This document shows, one piece after another, positions 15,515-25,131 of a stretch of DNA of 37,207 nt (within the stretch, counting starts at the first letter, position 1; each line of letters begins with the position of its first letter). This DNA is from Pseudomonadota bacterium (lineage in GTDB: Bacteria; Pseudomonadota; Gammaproteobacteria; Acidiferrobacterales; Acidiferrobacteraceae). The notes under the pieces are model-generated. The model was not told the DNA's origin, did not search any database, and saw nothing but the letters and a program-made list of their open reading frames with translations. The stretch covers positions 1 to 37,207 of the forward strand of contig JAKARI010000024.1 in assembly GCA_021819245.1 (NCBI GenBank), given 5' to 3'. The translations under genes were made by a program, and so were the position numbers.

Positions 15515-16539
15515 GTAAACCCGTGCGTCAACGTCACGAACTCCGCGAGCTTGGCGGCGGGTCGACCCTCCTGCAGAAGGGCGCGCGCACGCGCCACACC
15601 GGCACCGATATCCGCGACCAGTCCGGCCACATAAAGGGCCGCCCCGGCATTAAGAATGACAGCGACCGCCGCCGGTCCCTGATCGCGTCCCGCGAGGACC
15701 CGCCTTAACACCTCAAGGCTCATCTGCGCGGAATCCACCTTGAGCAGGCCGAGATCCCCGGCCGGTAGCCCGAAATCCGTGGGCGCCAGCCGGTACCGGC
15801 TGAGTACGCCCTCTTTCATTTCGCACACCTCCGTCGGTGCCGCCGGGCTGATCTCGTCGAGCCCGTCTTCCGAGTGAACCACGAGGGCATGGCGGCCGCC
15901 GAGCGCGGCGAGCGCCGACGCAAACGGCTCGAGCAGGTCGCGGGAGAACACGCCTACGAGCTGGTACGGGGCGCGCGCCGGATTGGTGAGCGGCCCGAGC
16001 ATGTTGAAAAGGGTGCGTATGCCAAGCTCCCGGCGGGGCAAGGCGGCGTGGCGCATGGCCTCATGGTGGCGCGGGGCAAACAGAAACCCCACGCCGACAC
16101 GCTCGATGCACAACGCAACCTGCTCAGGGGTCAGGGTCAGAAGCGCCCCCGCGGCCTCGAGCACATCGGCGCTGCCCGAGCGGCTCGACACCGAGCGGTT
16201 GCCATGCTTGGCCACCTTGGCCCCCGCGCACGCGCACACGATCGCCGCGGCCGTCGAGATATTGAATGTCGAGGCGCCATCACCCCCGGTGCCGCAGGTG
16301 TCGACCAGATGGCTGCTATCGGCGATCGCCACCCGGGTCGACAGGTCGCGCAGCACCTCGGCTGCGGCGACGATCTCGGTGACCGTCTCGCCCTTGACGC
16401 GCAGCCCCATGAGCAAGGCGCCGATCTGTGCCGGCGTCCCGGCCCCGCTCATGATCTCGGATACGGCCCCCTTCATCTCGGCAGCACTCAGATCGGCCCG
16501 GATGGCAAGCCGTGCGATGGCGTGTGTCAGGGCGCTCAC
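15511..16539 (-). CDS. trpD: anthranilate phosphoribosyltransferase
   Basis: Transfers phosphoribose from PRPP to anthranilate, second step of the tryptophan branch. The 342-residue protein carries the family [33 protein letters not shown] and [12 protein letters not shown] blocks that bind PRPP and anthranilate. The GTG at 16539 overlaps the trpG stop as GTGA and gives the usual length; the longer frame starting at 16635 lies inside trpG and lacks a ribosome-binding site. TrpD is separate from TrpG, unlike the fused enteric form. Confidence 0.96.
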   Translation of the reverse strand: MSALTHAIARLAIRADLSAAEMKGAVSEIMSGAGTPAQIGALLMGLRVKGETVTEIVAAAEVLRDLSTRVAIADSSHLVDTCGTGGDGASTFNISTAAAIVCACAGAKVAKHGNRSVSSRSGSADVLEAAGALLTLTPEQVALCIERVGVGFLFAPRHHEAMRHAALPRRELGIRTLFNMLGPLTNPARAPYQLVGVFSRDLLEPFASALAALGGRHALVVHSEDGLDEISPAAPTEVCEMKEGVLSRYRLAPTDFGLPAGDLGLLKVDSAQMSLEVLRRVLAGRDQGPAAVAVILNAGAALYVAGLVADIGAGVARARALLQEGRPAAKLAEFVTLTHGFT

Positions 16540-17111
16540 GGCCGCCCGCCATGCAGAAAGTTCTCGAGCAGGGCGTGCCCCTGTTCGCTCAAGATCGACT
16601 CGGGATGAAACTGTACGCCCTCCACCGGCCACCACTTGTGACGCAGTCCCATGATCTCGCCGTCATCCTCGCTCACGGCGGTGACCTCTAGGCACTCCGG
16701 CAGGTCCTCTTTGGCAACCACAAGCGAATGATAGCGGGTCGCCGTAAAGGGCTTTGGCAGGCCCCGGAAGACACCCGTCCCCGTATGGGATATGGGCGAG
16801 GTCTTGCCATGCATCACGCGCCCGGCACGCACCACCCGCCCGCCGAAGGCCTGCCCTATGCTCTGATGCCCAAGACACACGCCAAGCAACGGTATGTGCT
16901 CGCCGAAACGCATGATGAGATCGAGCGATATGCCGGCCTCATTGGGCGTGCACGGGCCCGGAGATATGACGATCCGCTCGGGCGCCAGACGCTCGATCTC
17001 CTCGAGCGATATCTGGTCGTTGCGTGCCACATGCACCTCTTGGCCCAATTCGCCCAGATATTGCACGAGGTTATAGGTAAATGAGTCGTAGTTGTCGATC
17101 ATGAGAATCAT
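16536..17111 (-). CDS. trpG: anthranilate synthase component II (glutamine amidotransferase)
   Basis: Class I glutamine amidotransferase that supplies ammonia to TrpE. The triad is visible: Cys79 in GVCLGHQ, His168 and Glu170 in FHPES. At 191 residues it is a stand-alone domain. The same protein can serve as PabA for folate in bacteria lacking a second copy. The ATG overlaps the trpE stop as ATGA, so synthesis of the two subunits is probably coupled. Confidence 0.96.
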   Translation of the reverse strand: MILMIDNYDSFTYNLVQYLGELGQEVHVARNDQISLEEIERLAPERIVISPGPCTPNEAGISLDLIMRFGEHIPLLGVCLGHQSIGQAFGGRVVRAGRVMHGKTSPISHTGTGVFRGLPKPFTATRYHSLVVAKEDLPECLEVTAVSEDDGEIMGLRHKWWPVEGVQFHPESILSEQGHALLENFLHGGRP

Positions 17112-18643
17112 AGGTCACCCGCCTTGGGCGCTGCTGGCGCTCCCTCATGGACCTTGTCGCGTGACCCAAAGCCCGAGACCGCGAGCTCCGCGGCCTTGAT
17201 CATGGCCCGCGCCTTATTCATGGTCTCGTCCCACTCGCGCTCCGGGACCGAGTCTGCCACGATCCCGGCCCCGACCTGCAGGAAGAGCCGGCCATTGCGC
17301 ACCACGGCCGTACGAATGGCAATCGCCATGTCCATATTGCCGTTCCAGCCGATATACCCCACCGCGCCGGCATAGAGCCCACGCTTGACCGGCTCCAGCT
17401 CATCGATAATCTCCATGGCGCGCACCTTGGGGGCACCGGTCAAGGTGCCCGCCGGAAAGGTGGCGCGCAGGACGTCGAAGGCGTCGAGCCCGGGACGCAG
17501 ACGTCCCGTGACGTGCGATACGAGATGCATGACATGCGAATAGCGTTCTATGGTCATGCAGTCGGTCACCGCCACGCTCCCGGTCTCCGCCACCCGCCCG
17601 ACGTCATTGCGCCCAAGATCGACGAGCATGACATGCTCCGCCCGCTCCTTGGGATCGGCCAGGAGTTCGGCCGCCAGCGCCGCATCGCGCTCGCTATCCT
17701 CGCTGCGCGGCCGGGTGCCTGCGATCGGTCGGACCGCCACCTCACGGCCCTCGAGCTTGGCCAGGATCTCGGGTGACGAGCCTACGACGTGAAACTCGCC
17801 GAGATCGAAGAGATACATGTAGGGGGAGGGGTTGATGCGGCGTAAGGCCCGGTACAGGTCGAGCGGGGTAAAGCCCATGGGCGCCGACAACCTTTGCGAC
17901 AGGGCCACCTGCATGATATCGCCGGCGGCGATGTACTCGCGGGAGCGCTCGACGGCGGCCTCGAAACCGGACCGGGTGAACCCCGACACGAAATCGGCCT
18001 CGCGCACCGCGCGCGCCGTCCCGGGCGGGGACATCGGTGCCGCAATCGGCTCGCGCAAGGCGCCTTCAAGCTCGTCGAGCCGCCGGTTCGCCTGCGCGCG
18101 GCCGGCCTCGCCCGAGGCGGCATCGGCATAGACAACTAAAGACAGGGTCCCGCGCAGATTGTCGAAGATGACGAGTTCTTCGCTCACCAGGAATAAGGCG
18201 TCGGGCCCGCCGATCTCGTCAGGCTTGTGATTTTCCCCGAGGGTGGGTTCGATGTGGCGCACCGTCTCGTATCCGAAATACCCGACGAGGCCGCCATGGA
18301 ATCTCGGGAGTGCTGGATCCGGCAGGACCTCGAAGCGCGCCTTGAAGGCCCGCACCGTGGCGAGAATATCATCGGTCCACCCCCGCTCGATGACCACCCC
18401 GTCGCGCTCGAGCGCCACCTCGTGCCCAAAGAGCTGCAGACAGAGGCGCGCAGGCAGGCCGATCACTGAATATCGGCCCCACTTCTCGCCACCCTGCACG
18501 GACTCGAGCAAATAGGAATATCGCCCCTGCGCGAGCTTCAGATAACAGCTCAGCGGGGTATCGAGATCGGCCGGCACCTCCCGGATAACGGGGGTCAGGC
18601 GGCCACCTACGGCATTACATGTCAAACAACGCTTTTCTGGCAT
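17108..18643 (-). CDS. trpE: anthranilate synthase component I
   Basis: Converts chorismate and ammonia to anthranilate, the committed and feedback-inhibited step of tryptophan synthesis. The 511-residue protein has the N-terminal [15 protein letters not shown] block (the LLES element of the tryptophan-inhibition site) and the chorismate-binding core: [58 protein letters not shown] and [11 protein letters not shown]. The start ATG 18643 has GAGGA nine bases upstream. Its N-terminus has an unusual Cys6-x-x-Cys9 pair in place of the more typical family start. It is preceded by gph with a 69-bp gap that holds no tryptophan-codon leader peptide. Confidence 0.96.
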   Translation of the reverse strand: MPEKRCLTCNAVGGRLTPVIREVPADLDTPLSCYLKLAQGRYSYLLESVQGGEKWGRYSVIGLPARLCLQLFGHEVALERDGVVIERGWTDDILATVRAFKARFEVLPDPALPRFHGGLVGYFGYETVRHIEPTLGENHKPDEIGGPDALFLVSEELVIFDNLRGTLSLVVYADAASGEAGRAQANRRLDELEGALREPIAAPMSPPGTARAVREADFVSGFTRSGFEAAVERSREYIAAGDIMQVALSQRLSAPMGFTPLDLYRALRRINPSPYMYLFDLGEFHVVGSSPEILAKLEGREVAVRPIAGTRPRSEDSERDAALAAELLADPKERAEHVMLVDLGRNDVGRVAETGSVAVTDCMTIERYSHVMHLVSHVTGRLRPGLDAFDVLRATFPAGTLTGAPKVRAMEIIDELEPVKRGLYAGAVGYIGWNGNMDMAIAIRTAVVRNGRLFLQVGAGIVADSVPEREWDETMNKARAMIKAAELAVSGFGSRDKVHEGAPAAPKAGDL

Positions 18644-18712
18644 GGGATAAGGTCCTCAAGGGGTACGGGCTCATCATCGTTCCCTTAAGGCGCCATCGGC
18701 GGCCGGGGCAGG

Positions 18713-19420
18713 TCATGGCAGGGCCTGCGCGCACAAGAAACGCGCCTCGAAGCGAAAAAAATCCCGGACGCCGGGAAATGCTGGAATCATGGCCACAGCA
18801 CCCAGCGCCATGAGGTCGGCGCCGTGATGATAGCCGTAGGCGACCGCGAGCGCCGGCATCCCGGCCGCGTGCGCGGCGCGCATGTCGTTTGCCGAATCCC
18901 CCACCAGCGCGGCCCCATTAGGCGCAACACCGAGACGCTCGCAGGCCGTTAAGAGCGGCAAGGGATCGGGTTTTGCGCGCGGCAGCTCATCGCCGCAGAG
19001 AATAAGATCGAAGGCGCCGGCAAGACCCAAGGCCCGCAGCAGGGGCCTTGTAAACCGCGAGGCCTTGTTCGTGACGCAGGCCAGACGAAACCCGTCGGCG
19101 CGCAACTCGGTCAGGGTCTGTGCGACCCCTGGGTACAGAGAACTGCGGTCGGCGACATGGGCCTCGTAATACGCGCCATAGAGGGCCTGCGCCTCCTTGA
19201 AGAGGACCGGATCGGGCTCCCCGAAGCGCTCGCCCGTCAAGGCCCTCTTGATGAGCCGCGGAACCCCATCCCCGATCCATGCGCCCACCATCGCCTCATC
19301 GCATGCCGGACGCCCAAGGCTCGCCAGCATGTGATTGGCGGCATCGGCCAGATCCGGGGCGGTATGGACGAGGGTGCCGTCTAGATCGAACAAGAGCCCC
19401 GCCAGCGGGAAGGTGGTCAT
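18713..19420 (-). CDS. gph: phosphoglycolate phosphatase (HAD family)
   Basis: Hydrolyses 2-phosphoglycolate, the product of RuBisCO oxygenation (also called CbbZ in autotrophs) and of DNA-end repair. The HAD motifs are clear: nucleophile [10 protein letters not shown] (about 9-18), the VTNKASRFT motif [16 protein letters not shown] motif III and [15 protein letters not shown] motif IV. At 235 residues it matches Gph. The ATG overlaps the rpe stop as ATGA. A terminator-like hairpin with seven T lies inside its last codons, about 40 bases before the stop. Setting between rpe and trpE resembles the Acidithiobacillus arrangement I recall. Confidence 0.93.
   Translation of the reverse strand: MTTFPLAGLLFDLDGTLVHTAPDLADAANHMLASLGRPACDEAMVGAWIGDGVPRLIKRALTGERFGEPDPVLFKEAQALYGAYYEAHVADRSSLYPGVAQTLTELRADGFRLACVTNKASRFTRPLLRALGLAGAFDLILCGDELPRAKPDPLPLLTACERLGVAPNGAALVGDSANDMRAAHAAGMPALAVAYGYHHGADLMALGAVAMIPAFPGVRDFFRFEARFLCAQALP
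18755..18776 (-). terminator. intrinsic-terminator-like hairpin inside the 3' end of gph
   Basis: On the minus strand TCCCGG-CGT-CCGGGA is followed by TTTTTTT. It encodes the FPGVRDFF residues of Gph and lies about 110 bases before the trpE ATG. Ribosomes translating gph would block the hairpin, so it may act as a translation-sensitive attenuator or partial terminator between the rpe-gph and trp parts of the operon. Coincidence with coding constraint is possible. Confidence 0.5.
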
Positions 19421-20085
19421 GCCTTCGCGAGCTCCTCGCGCATTTTTTGAATGGTGGCCCGATAGTCGGGCGTGCCGAAGATCGCCGATCCGGCAACGAA
19501 TGTATCGGCACCGGCGGCGGCGATCTCCCGGATATTGTCGATCTTCACCCCGCCGTCGATCTCGAGGCGTATCGGACGCCCGCTCGCATCGATGCGCGCG
19601 CGCACGGCGCGCAGCTTGTCGAGGGCGGAGTGGATAAAACTCTGGCCTCCGAAACCCGGATTGACCGACATGATGAGGATCATATCGACCTTGTCCATGA
19701 CATAATCCAGATACGTGAGGGGCGTCGCCGGATTGAATACCAGACCGCATCGACAGCCGCTATCCTTGATGAGGCTCAAAGAGCGGTCTATATGCTCACT
19801 CGCCTCGGGATGAAAGGTAATATAAGTGGCCCCGGCCTTGACGAAATCCGGAATGAGGCGATCGACGGGCTTGACCATGAGGTGGACGTCGATATCGGCC
19901 TTGACCCCATTTTTGCGCAGGGCCTCGCAGACCAGGGGGCCTATCGTCAGATTGGGCACATAATGGTTGTCCATGACATCGAAGTGGACGATATCCGCGC
20001 CCGCCGCCAGCACGGAATGGACCTCTTCGCCCAGACGGGCGAAGTCGGCGGAAAGGATGGACGGTGCAATCTTGAAGTCGCGCAT
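19417..20085 (-). CDS. rpe: ribulose-phosphate 3-epimerase
   Basis: Interconverts ribulose-5-phosphate and xylulose-5-phosphate in the pentose phosphate and CBB (CbbE) pathways. The 222-residue TIM barrel has [38 protein letters not shown], the [13 protein letters not shown] block and [11 protein letters not shown], with the metal-binding His and Asp residues in place. The start ATG 20085 matches the family; a start at 20142 would add a 19-residue leader without support. The ribosome-binding site is weak (GGGGCC). First gene of the rpe-gph-trpEGDC-yhfA-VOC unit, divergent from zwf across a 273-bp gap. Confidence 0.96.
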   Translation of the reverse strand: MRDFKIAPSILSADFARLGEEVHSVLAAGADIVHFDVMDNHYVPNLTIGPLVCEALRKNGVKADIDVHLMVKPVDRLIPDFVKAGATYITFHPEASEHIDRSLSLIKDSGCRCGLVFNPATPLTYLDYVMDKVDMILIMSVNPGFGGQSFIHSALDKLRAVRARIDASGRPIRLEIDGGVKIDNIREIAAAGADTFVAGSAIFGTPDYRATIQKMREELAKA

Positions 20086-20358
20086 GAATGGCCCCAGAGC
20101 TAAAGTCGGCAATGTACCCGATAGTGCGCCGATTTGCAGCACCCGACGCCCGGCCCTCGACGCTGGCGGCCTGCTGCACTATGGTGTCGGAAAGGGTCCG
20201 GCCGGGGGCGGTACGGGCCCAGGAGCGGATGCCTCGACCCCGATAGGCCCCTTTCAGAAAGGACGATGCGGTCAGCCGGTGTCATGTGGCCCTTCGATCG
20301 ATAATTCGCAAAAAACGCGCGGCGTCCCGCAAGACGTCCCCCCGGCAGAGGCCAAGCC

Positions 20359-21870
20359 ATGACAGAAGTTCCGGAATCTTGCGTACTCCTCATCTTTGGC
20401 GCCACCGGCGACCTGACCCGGCGCAAACTCGCACCGGCGCTGTTCCGGCTGCATGCGCAAGGCCTGCTCCCCAAGGGCTTCGCGGTCCTGGGCGCAAGCC
20501 GCAGGCCGCTATCCAACGACCAGTTCCGGGCGCTCATGCGCGAGTCCTGCGCCCAGTTTTGCCCCACCCCACCGAGCGACGAGCAGTGGCAGGGCTTCGC
20601 CGAACGTCTCTACTATGAGGCAGGGCACTTTACCGACCCGACCCTGTTCCAGCGGCTCAATATGTCGCTGCGCGAGATCGATCATCGCCATGAAACCGGG
20701 GGGAACCGCATCTTCTATCTTGCGACCCTGCCCAGCAGCTACCCCCTCCTTGTGCGCCAGCTTCAAGGGGCGGAGATGATCAACAAGGTCGATGATCACC
20801 CGTTTACGCGCCTCCTGGTCGAAAAGCCCTTCGGCCGCGACCTCAATAGCGCCATCGCCCTCAACGATGAGATCGCAAGCGTGTTCCGCGAAAATCAGGT
20901 CTACCGGATCGACCATTACCTGGGTAAGGAAACGGTCCAGAATATCCTGGTGTTTCGATTCGCAAATGCCCTGTTCGAACCCCTTTGGAACCGCATTCAC
21001 GTCGACCACGTCCAGATCACGGCCTCGGAGACCCTGGGTATCGAGGGTCGCGGGGACTACTACGAGGAGGCGGGCGTCCTGCGTGACATGGTGCAAAACC
21101 ACCTGCTGCAGGTCTTGAGCCTGGTCGCGATGGAACCCCCGTTGTCTTTCGATGCCGATGCGGTGCGCGACAAGCGGACCGAGGTGCTGCGCGCCCTGCG
21201 GCGCCTGGCAAACCCCGCGGACGTAGCCGCCGCGACCGTCCGCGGCCAGTATGGGCCAAGCCCCGATGGCACCCTGCCGGCCTACCGGGCAGAGCCCGGG
21301 GTGAGCCCGCAATCGCAGGTCCCGACCTATGTGGCGCTGCGGCTGTTCATCGACAATTGGCGCTGGCAGGGCGTGCCCTTTTATATCCGGACCGGCAAGG
21401 CCCTGCGGCATTCGTCGACGGAGGTCGTCATCCAGTTCCGCCAGATCCCGTTTAGCCTGTTCGGGCAGGACCAGGTGTCGCACATAGAACCCAACCGGCT
21501 CGTGCTGCGCATTCAACCCCATGAGGGCATCAGTCTGGGGCTAGGGATCAAGGCCCCGGGCCAGGAGACGCATGTCGACCATGTGCGCATGCGATTTACC
21601 TACGATCATCGTTACGAGGGCGAGATGCCGCTTGCCTATGAGCGACTCTTGACGGACGCGATGCGCGGCTACGCGGCCCTATTTGCGCGCCGTGACTCGG
21701 TCGAAGAGGCGTGGCGCTTCATAACGCCGATCCTCGATGCCTGGGCGCAAGACCCGGCCACCGACTTTCCCAACTATGCCGCCGGCAGCGACGGACCCGC
21801 AAAGGCCGATGCGCTCATGCGCGCCGACGGCCGATCCTGGCACCCGCTGGATCCTCCCGCACCCTCATGA
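20359..21870 (+). CDS. zwf: glucose-6-phosphate 1-dehydrogenase
   Basis: Oxidises glucose-6-phosphate to 6-phosphogluconolactone, normally with NADP+. The 503-residue protein has the N-terminal [11 protein letters not shown] nucleotide-binding motif (about 14-24), the EKPFGRDL block and the active-site [13 protein letters not shown] (about 183-195). The ATG at 20359 has AGAGG seven bases upstream. A possible -10 GATAAT lies at 20300-20305 but without a good -35; the rest of the 273-bp gap to rpe shows no gene. It overlaps pgl as ATGA. Gnd or Edd-Eda, which would consume the product, are not in the window. Confidence 0.96.
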   Translation: MTEVPESCVLLIFGATGDLTRRKLAPALFRLHAQGLLPKGFAVLGASRRPLSNDQFRALMRESCAQFCPTPPSDEQWQGFAERLYYEAGHFTDPTLFQRLNMSLREIDHRHETGGNRIFYLATLPSSYPLLVRQLQGAEMINKVDDHPFTRLLVEKPFGRDLNSAIALNDEIASVFRENQVYRIDHYLGKETVQNILVFRFANALFEPLWNRIHVDHVQITASETLGIEGRGDYYEEAGVLRDMVQNHLLQVLSLVAMEPPLSFDADAVRDKRTEVLRALRRLANPADVAAATVRGQYGPSPDGTLPAYRAEPGVSPQSQVPTYVALRLFIDNWRWQGVPFYIRTGKALRHSSTEVVIQFRQIPFSLFGQDQVSHIEPNRLVLRIQPHEGISLGLGIKAPGQETHVDHVRMRFTYDHRYEGEMPLAYERLLTDAMRGYAALFARRDSVEEAWRFITPILDAWAQDPATDFPNYAAGSDGPAKADALMRADGRSWHPLDPPAPS

Positions 21871-22601
21871 CCTTTACCATTGCCAAAGACGCGGACGCCC
21901 TGGCAGAGGGCCTGGCCGATCGGCTCATAGTGGAGGCCTGGGCCGCTTGGGCGCAGACCCGGCGGTTGCGCATCGCGCTCGCCGGCGGGTCGACCCCGCG
22001 CGGCCTGTATGAGGCGCTGGGCCGGCGCGCCGCCACCCTTCCCTGGCAGGCGCTGGAGATCTTCTTTAGCGATGAGCGTGCGGTCGGCGCCCAGGATCCT
22101 GCCAGCAACTATCGCCTGGCCTCCCTCCCGTGGCTGTCCAAGGCCCCGCCCGGCACGCCCATCCACCGCATCCGCGGCGAACTCGGGGCGCAGGCGGCCG
22201 CCGACGCCTACGATCTGCTCGTCAGGCGCGCGATGGCCGACGGACAGGGGCTCGATATCGTCCTGCTCGGCTTTGGGCCGGACGGCCATATCGCCTCGCT
22301 CTTCCCAGAGGCGCCGCTCGCCGCGACCCGCGCCGCCGAGGCGGTGCCCGCGACGGCCGACCGGATCGCCCGTATCACGCTCACCCTGCCGGCGTTGGTG
22401 GCGTCGCACCGGCGGATCATCCTGGCTCAGGGACCGGCCAAGGCCGAGGCCTTGCGCGCAAGTCTCGCGCCCGGCGCCAAGACCCCGCTTGCGGAGCTGC
22501 TCGCCCGGGCGCCCGTGGAGTTTTGGCTGGACCGCGCAGCCGGTCAGGCACTATGCGCAGAGCCTGGTCCCTCGCTAGAAACGGTGCCGCCTGTCGTTTA
22601 G
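21867..22601 (+). CDS. pgl: 6-phosphogluconolactonase
   Basis: Hydrolyses 6-phosphogluconolactone, the Zwf product. The 244-residue protein shows the DevB-type blocks [33 protein letters not shown] and [15 protein letters not shown], the last holding the conserved aspartate and histidine. The start ATG overlaps the zwf stop, so the two are coupled. Its 3' end overlaps the convergent tonB gene by 27 bases, leaving no room for a separate terminator. Confidence 0.95.
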   Translation: MTFTIAKDADALAEGLADRLIVEAWAAWAQTRRLRIALAGGSTPRGLYEALGRRAATLPWQALEIFFSDERAVGAQDPASNYRLASLPWLSKAPPGTPIHRIRGELGAQAAADAYDLLVRRAMADGQGLDIVLLGFGPDGHIASLFPEAPLAATRAAEAVPATADRIARITLTLPALVASHRRIILAQGPAKAEALRASLAPGAKTPLAELLARAPVEFWLDRAAGQALCAEPGPSLETVPPVV

Positions 22602-23255
22602 GCCGACGCGCACGCGAAATACCGTCGCATGATGGGGCATATTCTTTGTAAAGGGCGGGTAGCTGCGATCGCGCACCGCCGCCAGGGCCGCGCGATCGAT
22701 GGCGCCAATGCCGCTCGAGTGCAGGATACGCACCCATAACAGGTGCCCGGCCGGGGTCAGTTCGAAGGCGACCACGGCCATACCAGACAGCCGCAGCGCC
22801 GCCACCCGGCGCGGCACCACCAGACCTTGCTGAATACGTGTACGCAGCATCACAGCATAGCGATCGACGGCCTGCGCCACGACCGCCGCGGATGGTGGGG
22901 GCGGCGGCGGGGTCGGACGCACGATCGCCTTGGGCTCTGGCTTGGGCTGCTTCTTGACCGGCGTCGGCAAGGGCACCGGGCGACGGTGCACGATCGGCCG
23001 GGGCTTGGGCGGCAGCGGCTTGGGGATGGGTCGAGGCCGGACCACCGGGTGTGGCTTCGGGGGCTTGGGCAATGTCACGAAATGCACGGCCATGGGTTTG
23101 CGGCGCAGCCCCACGGTCTTGGCCTGTGAGTGCGCCCAGACCATCAGGACGGCAAACAAGAGGCCCTCGAGGACGACCGCCCAGAGCGTCGCCCGCAGGA
23201 ACGGGAATCGCTTCTCCGGAAGGACCGGCGCGATAGGCAGCCGCGAAGCACTCAT
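22575..23255 (-). CDS. tonB: TonB-family energy transducer
   Basis: Periplasm-spanning protein that passes proton-motive energy from ExbB-ExbD to outer-membrane receptors. The 226-residue protein has a basic start, one transmembrane segment (about 22-41), a long Pro/Lys/Arg-rich spacer (about 62-122 with many PKP and PRP repeats and a run of six or more Pro), and a C-terminal TonB domain including SGMAVVAFELTPAGHL and AALAAVRDRSYPPF. ATG 23255 has GGGAG seven bases upstream and gives a short cytoplasmic tail; the frame also extends to 23312 inside exbD. No TonB-dependent receptor is in the window, so the substrate is unknown. Confidence 0.88.
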   Translation of the reverse strand: MSASRLPIAPVLPEKRFPFLRATLWAVVLEGLLFAVLMVWAHSQAKTVGLRRKPMAVHFVTLPKPPKPHPVVRPRPIPKPLPPKPRPIVHRRPVPLPTPVKKQPKPEPKAIVRPTPPPPPPSAAVVAQAVDRYAVMLRTRIQQGLVVPRRVAALRLSGMAVVAFELTPAGHLLWVRILHSSGIGAIDRAALAAVRDRSYPPFTKNMPHHATVFRVRVGLNDRRHRF

Positions 23256-23274
23256 GAGATCACTCCCGCCGATG

Positions 23275-23673
23275 TCAGTGCTGATGGGCGGCAATGCCGA
23301 TGCTCGCGACACCGGCCTTGCGTGCCGCGCTCATGACCGTCACGAAGTCCTGAAACGGCACGTTCTTCGCCGCCGCGACGGTGACGTCGGGGCGCCGGCC
23401 GCCCACGCGGCGCGACAAAATCCGTGTCAGCGCGGCGCGGCCCACGACGCGGCCCTGGACATGAATCGCCCCACTGGATGTGAGCGCGATCAGGATCTGC
23501 GGCCTCGGGAGCATTTTCGCAGTGCTGGCCTGCGGCAGCGCGAGCCCTAGGCCATGATCCGGGATCATGCGCAAGGTCAGGATCATGAAAAACACCAGCA
23601 AGAAGAACATCACATCGATCATGGGGATGAGCTCGATGCGCCCCTTCTTGGTCTCGAAATAACGCATCCTCAT
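23275..23673 (-). CDS. exbD: ExbD/TolR-family biopolymer transport protein
   Basis: Inner-membrane partner of ExbB in the proton-driven motor. The 132-residue protein has one transmembrane segment (about 16-35) with the essential aspartate Asp20 in IPMIDVMFFLLVFFM, and a periplasmic domain. The ATG overlaps the exbB stop as ATGA and tonB follows after 19 bp, the classic exbB-exbD-tonB order. A TolQ-TolR identity is less likely because TonB follows and TolA, TolB and Pal are absent. Confidence 0.92.
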   Translation of the reverse strand: MRMRYFETKKGRIELIPMIDVMFFLLVFFMILTLRMIPDHGLGLALPQASTAKMLPRPQILIALTSSGAIHVQGRVVGRAALTRILSRRVGGRRPDVTVAAAKNVPFQDFVTVMSAARKAGVASIGIAAHQH

Positions 23674-24362
23674 GAGGACTTCGCCATGCGTGCCGGGGCC
23701 GCACCGGTATCGGCCACGACTTCCTCATCGGAGGGGATCATGACCGGCGCGCCGTCCATGCGATTCAAGAGCATGGTCTTGACGATATCGAGCTGATGCA
23801 AGACGACACGCACCTTGTTGTTGAGCCCATTGAAGGCGAGCAGACCGGTCATGGCGACAAAAAGCCCGGACGCGGTGGCAACAAGGGCATCGGCGATACC
23901 GCCCGTAACCGCAGTCGGGGCATGCCCGGGGGCCGACAGTACGGAAAACGCGTGAAACATACCGACGATGGTGCCGAAAAGCCCCAAGAGGGGGGCCAAC
24001 GTCACCACCGTATCGAGGACCCAAAGCCGCTTGTCGAGGGCCGGGGCCAGGCGCAAGGTGGCCTCGTCTAGGCGATTGGCCAGTTGTTCGCCGCTCGTAA
24101 GGCCCATGTGGCGCACCGCCACATCGACCAAAATGGCCTCGGGGAGACCGGGGGCGCTCGCCGCAAGGGCCGCGAGCTGGGCCCGGGTTGCCTCTTTGTA
24201 GGCGCCCAGACGCTCGACTAGGGTATTACCTTGAAGCAGCGTACGCCGCAGATACCACGAGCGGTCGATGATGACGGCCAGCGCAATCGTGAGGATCACG
24301 ACCATGAGGTAGAGTACGCCATCGGAGTAATTTGCAAGATGGATTAAATAATGAACGGTCAT
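23670..24362 (-). CDS. exbB: ExbB/TolQ/MotA-family proton channel protein
   Basis: Inner-membrane channel subunit of the ExbB-ExbD-TonB energy system. The 230-residue protein has an N-terminal transmembrane segment (about 12-32), a cytoplasmic helical region, and two C-terminal membrane segments in the conserved block LDTVVTLAPLLGLFGTIVGM and ADALVATASGLFVAMTGLLAFN. The ATG at 24362 has GGAGGA six bases upstream. The longer frame to 24692 crosses the divergent promoter region and is not used. Only weak promoter candidates (for example CATAAA near 24433) are visible upstream. Confidence 0.92.
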   Translation of the reverse strand: MTVHYLIHLANYSDGVLYLMVVILTIALAVIIDRSWYLRRTLLQGNTLVERLGAYKEATRAQLAALAASAPGLPEAILVDVAVRHMGLTSGEQLANRLDEATLRLAPALDKRLWVLDTVVTLAPLLGLFGTIVGMFHAFSVLSAPGHAPTAVTGGIADALVATASGLFVAMTGLLAFNGLNNKVRVVLHQLDIVKTMLLNRMDGAPVMIPSDEEVVADTGAAPARMAKSS

Positions 24363-24578
24363 CGCCAGTCCTCCGTAAAGGCGCCACGATGACGCCCTTA
24401 TGTGACCTGCGTTTGGCGTGAGGATGACGGATTTATGACACGTCGCCGAAACGGGGCCGGTGACCCGGACATCCGGCGCAAAGAGGGCCTTCGGGCCGCT
24501 GCGCGGGGATCGCGCGGTATCGGCCGTATTCGTGCCGATAGGGCGCCGCGCGGATGAGAGGCGCGCCGGTCCCGGCAA

Positions 24579-24607
24579 TTGACAGCAGGGGTCAACTTGC
24601 GTATGAG
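24579..24607 (+). promoter_or_regulatory. sigma-70 promoter of the CopD-like gene
   Basis: TTGACA (24579-24584), 17-bp spacer, TATGAG (24602-24607), ending 30 bases before the ATG. TTGAC and GTCAA (24579-24595) also form a short inverted repeat that could be an operator. The first 12 bases, TTGACAGCAGGG, are identical to the start of the small-RNA promoter at 11549-11560. Confidence 0.65.
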
Positions 24608-24636
24608 GGGGAGGGTTTCTTTCGAGGTTGCGCCCC

Positions 24637-25086
24637 ATGTCGTATCTCATCGCCATCCATGGCCTGTTCGCGGTGTTATGGGTCGGAGGCATGTTCTTTG
24701 CTTACATGATCCTGCGGCCGGCGGCCCAGCCGCTTGAGGCGGCCCAGAGATTATCCCTTTGGGCCCGGACCTTTGGACGTTTCTTCCCGTGGGTATGGGG
24801 CGCGGTCGTGGTCTTGCCTGTGAGCGGTTACTATCTCGCCATCACGCGCTTCGGGGGGATGGCGGCCCTGCCCCCGTTTATCAACATCATGCAGGTGCTG
24901 GGGATCGTCATGATCCTTTTGTACCTCCATATCTTTTTCGCGCCCTACCGGCGCCTGCGGCAAGGGGTTGTGGCGGGCGATTTCGTAAAGGCCGGGCACG
25001 CCCTCGGCCAGATCCGTCGATTGGTCGCGATCAACATGGTGCTGGGACTTATCACCATCTTCATCGCCCTCGTCGGCGCCAACTAG
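24637..25086 (+). CDS. CopD-like four-helix integral membrane protein
   Basis: A 149-residue inner-membrane protein with four predicted transmembrane helices (about 1-26, 43-66, 76-100, 121-147). The first helix carries a histidine (IHGLFAVLWVGGMFFAYM), a pattern seen in CopD-family and related small heme- or copper-associated membrane proteins. Function is not established. The ATG at 24637 has GAGG upstream; a TTG at 24628 is also in frame. It has its own promoter and is followed 45 bp later by rimO, so they may be co-transcribed. Confidence 0.75.
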   Translation: MSYLIAIHGLFAVLWVGGMFFAYMILRPAAQPLEAAQRLSLWARTFGRFFPWVWGAVVVLPVSGYYLAITRFGGMAALPPFINIMQVLGIVMILLYLHIFFAPYRRLRQGVVAGDFVKAGHALGQIRRLVAINMVLGLITIFIALVGAN

Positions 25087-25131
25087 GCGCTTTTGCCCCC
25101 TAGCGGCCCAAGGCCTTTTCGGGACCCGTTC

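Noticed and set aside
18644-18712. Classical trp leader-peptide attenuator before trpE
   Set aside because: The 69-bp gap has no short frame with tandem Trp codons and no alternative hairpins; only the gph-internal terminator is a candidate.
22930-23100. Tandem DNA repeat
   Set aside because: The repetitive look comes from PKP/PRP codons of the TonB Pro-rich spacer, not from a separate repeat element.
23275-24362. TolQ-TolR identity of the ExbB/ExbD pair
   Set aside because: TonB follows directly and TolA, TolB and Pal are absent, so the Exb assignment fits better.
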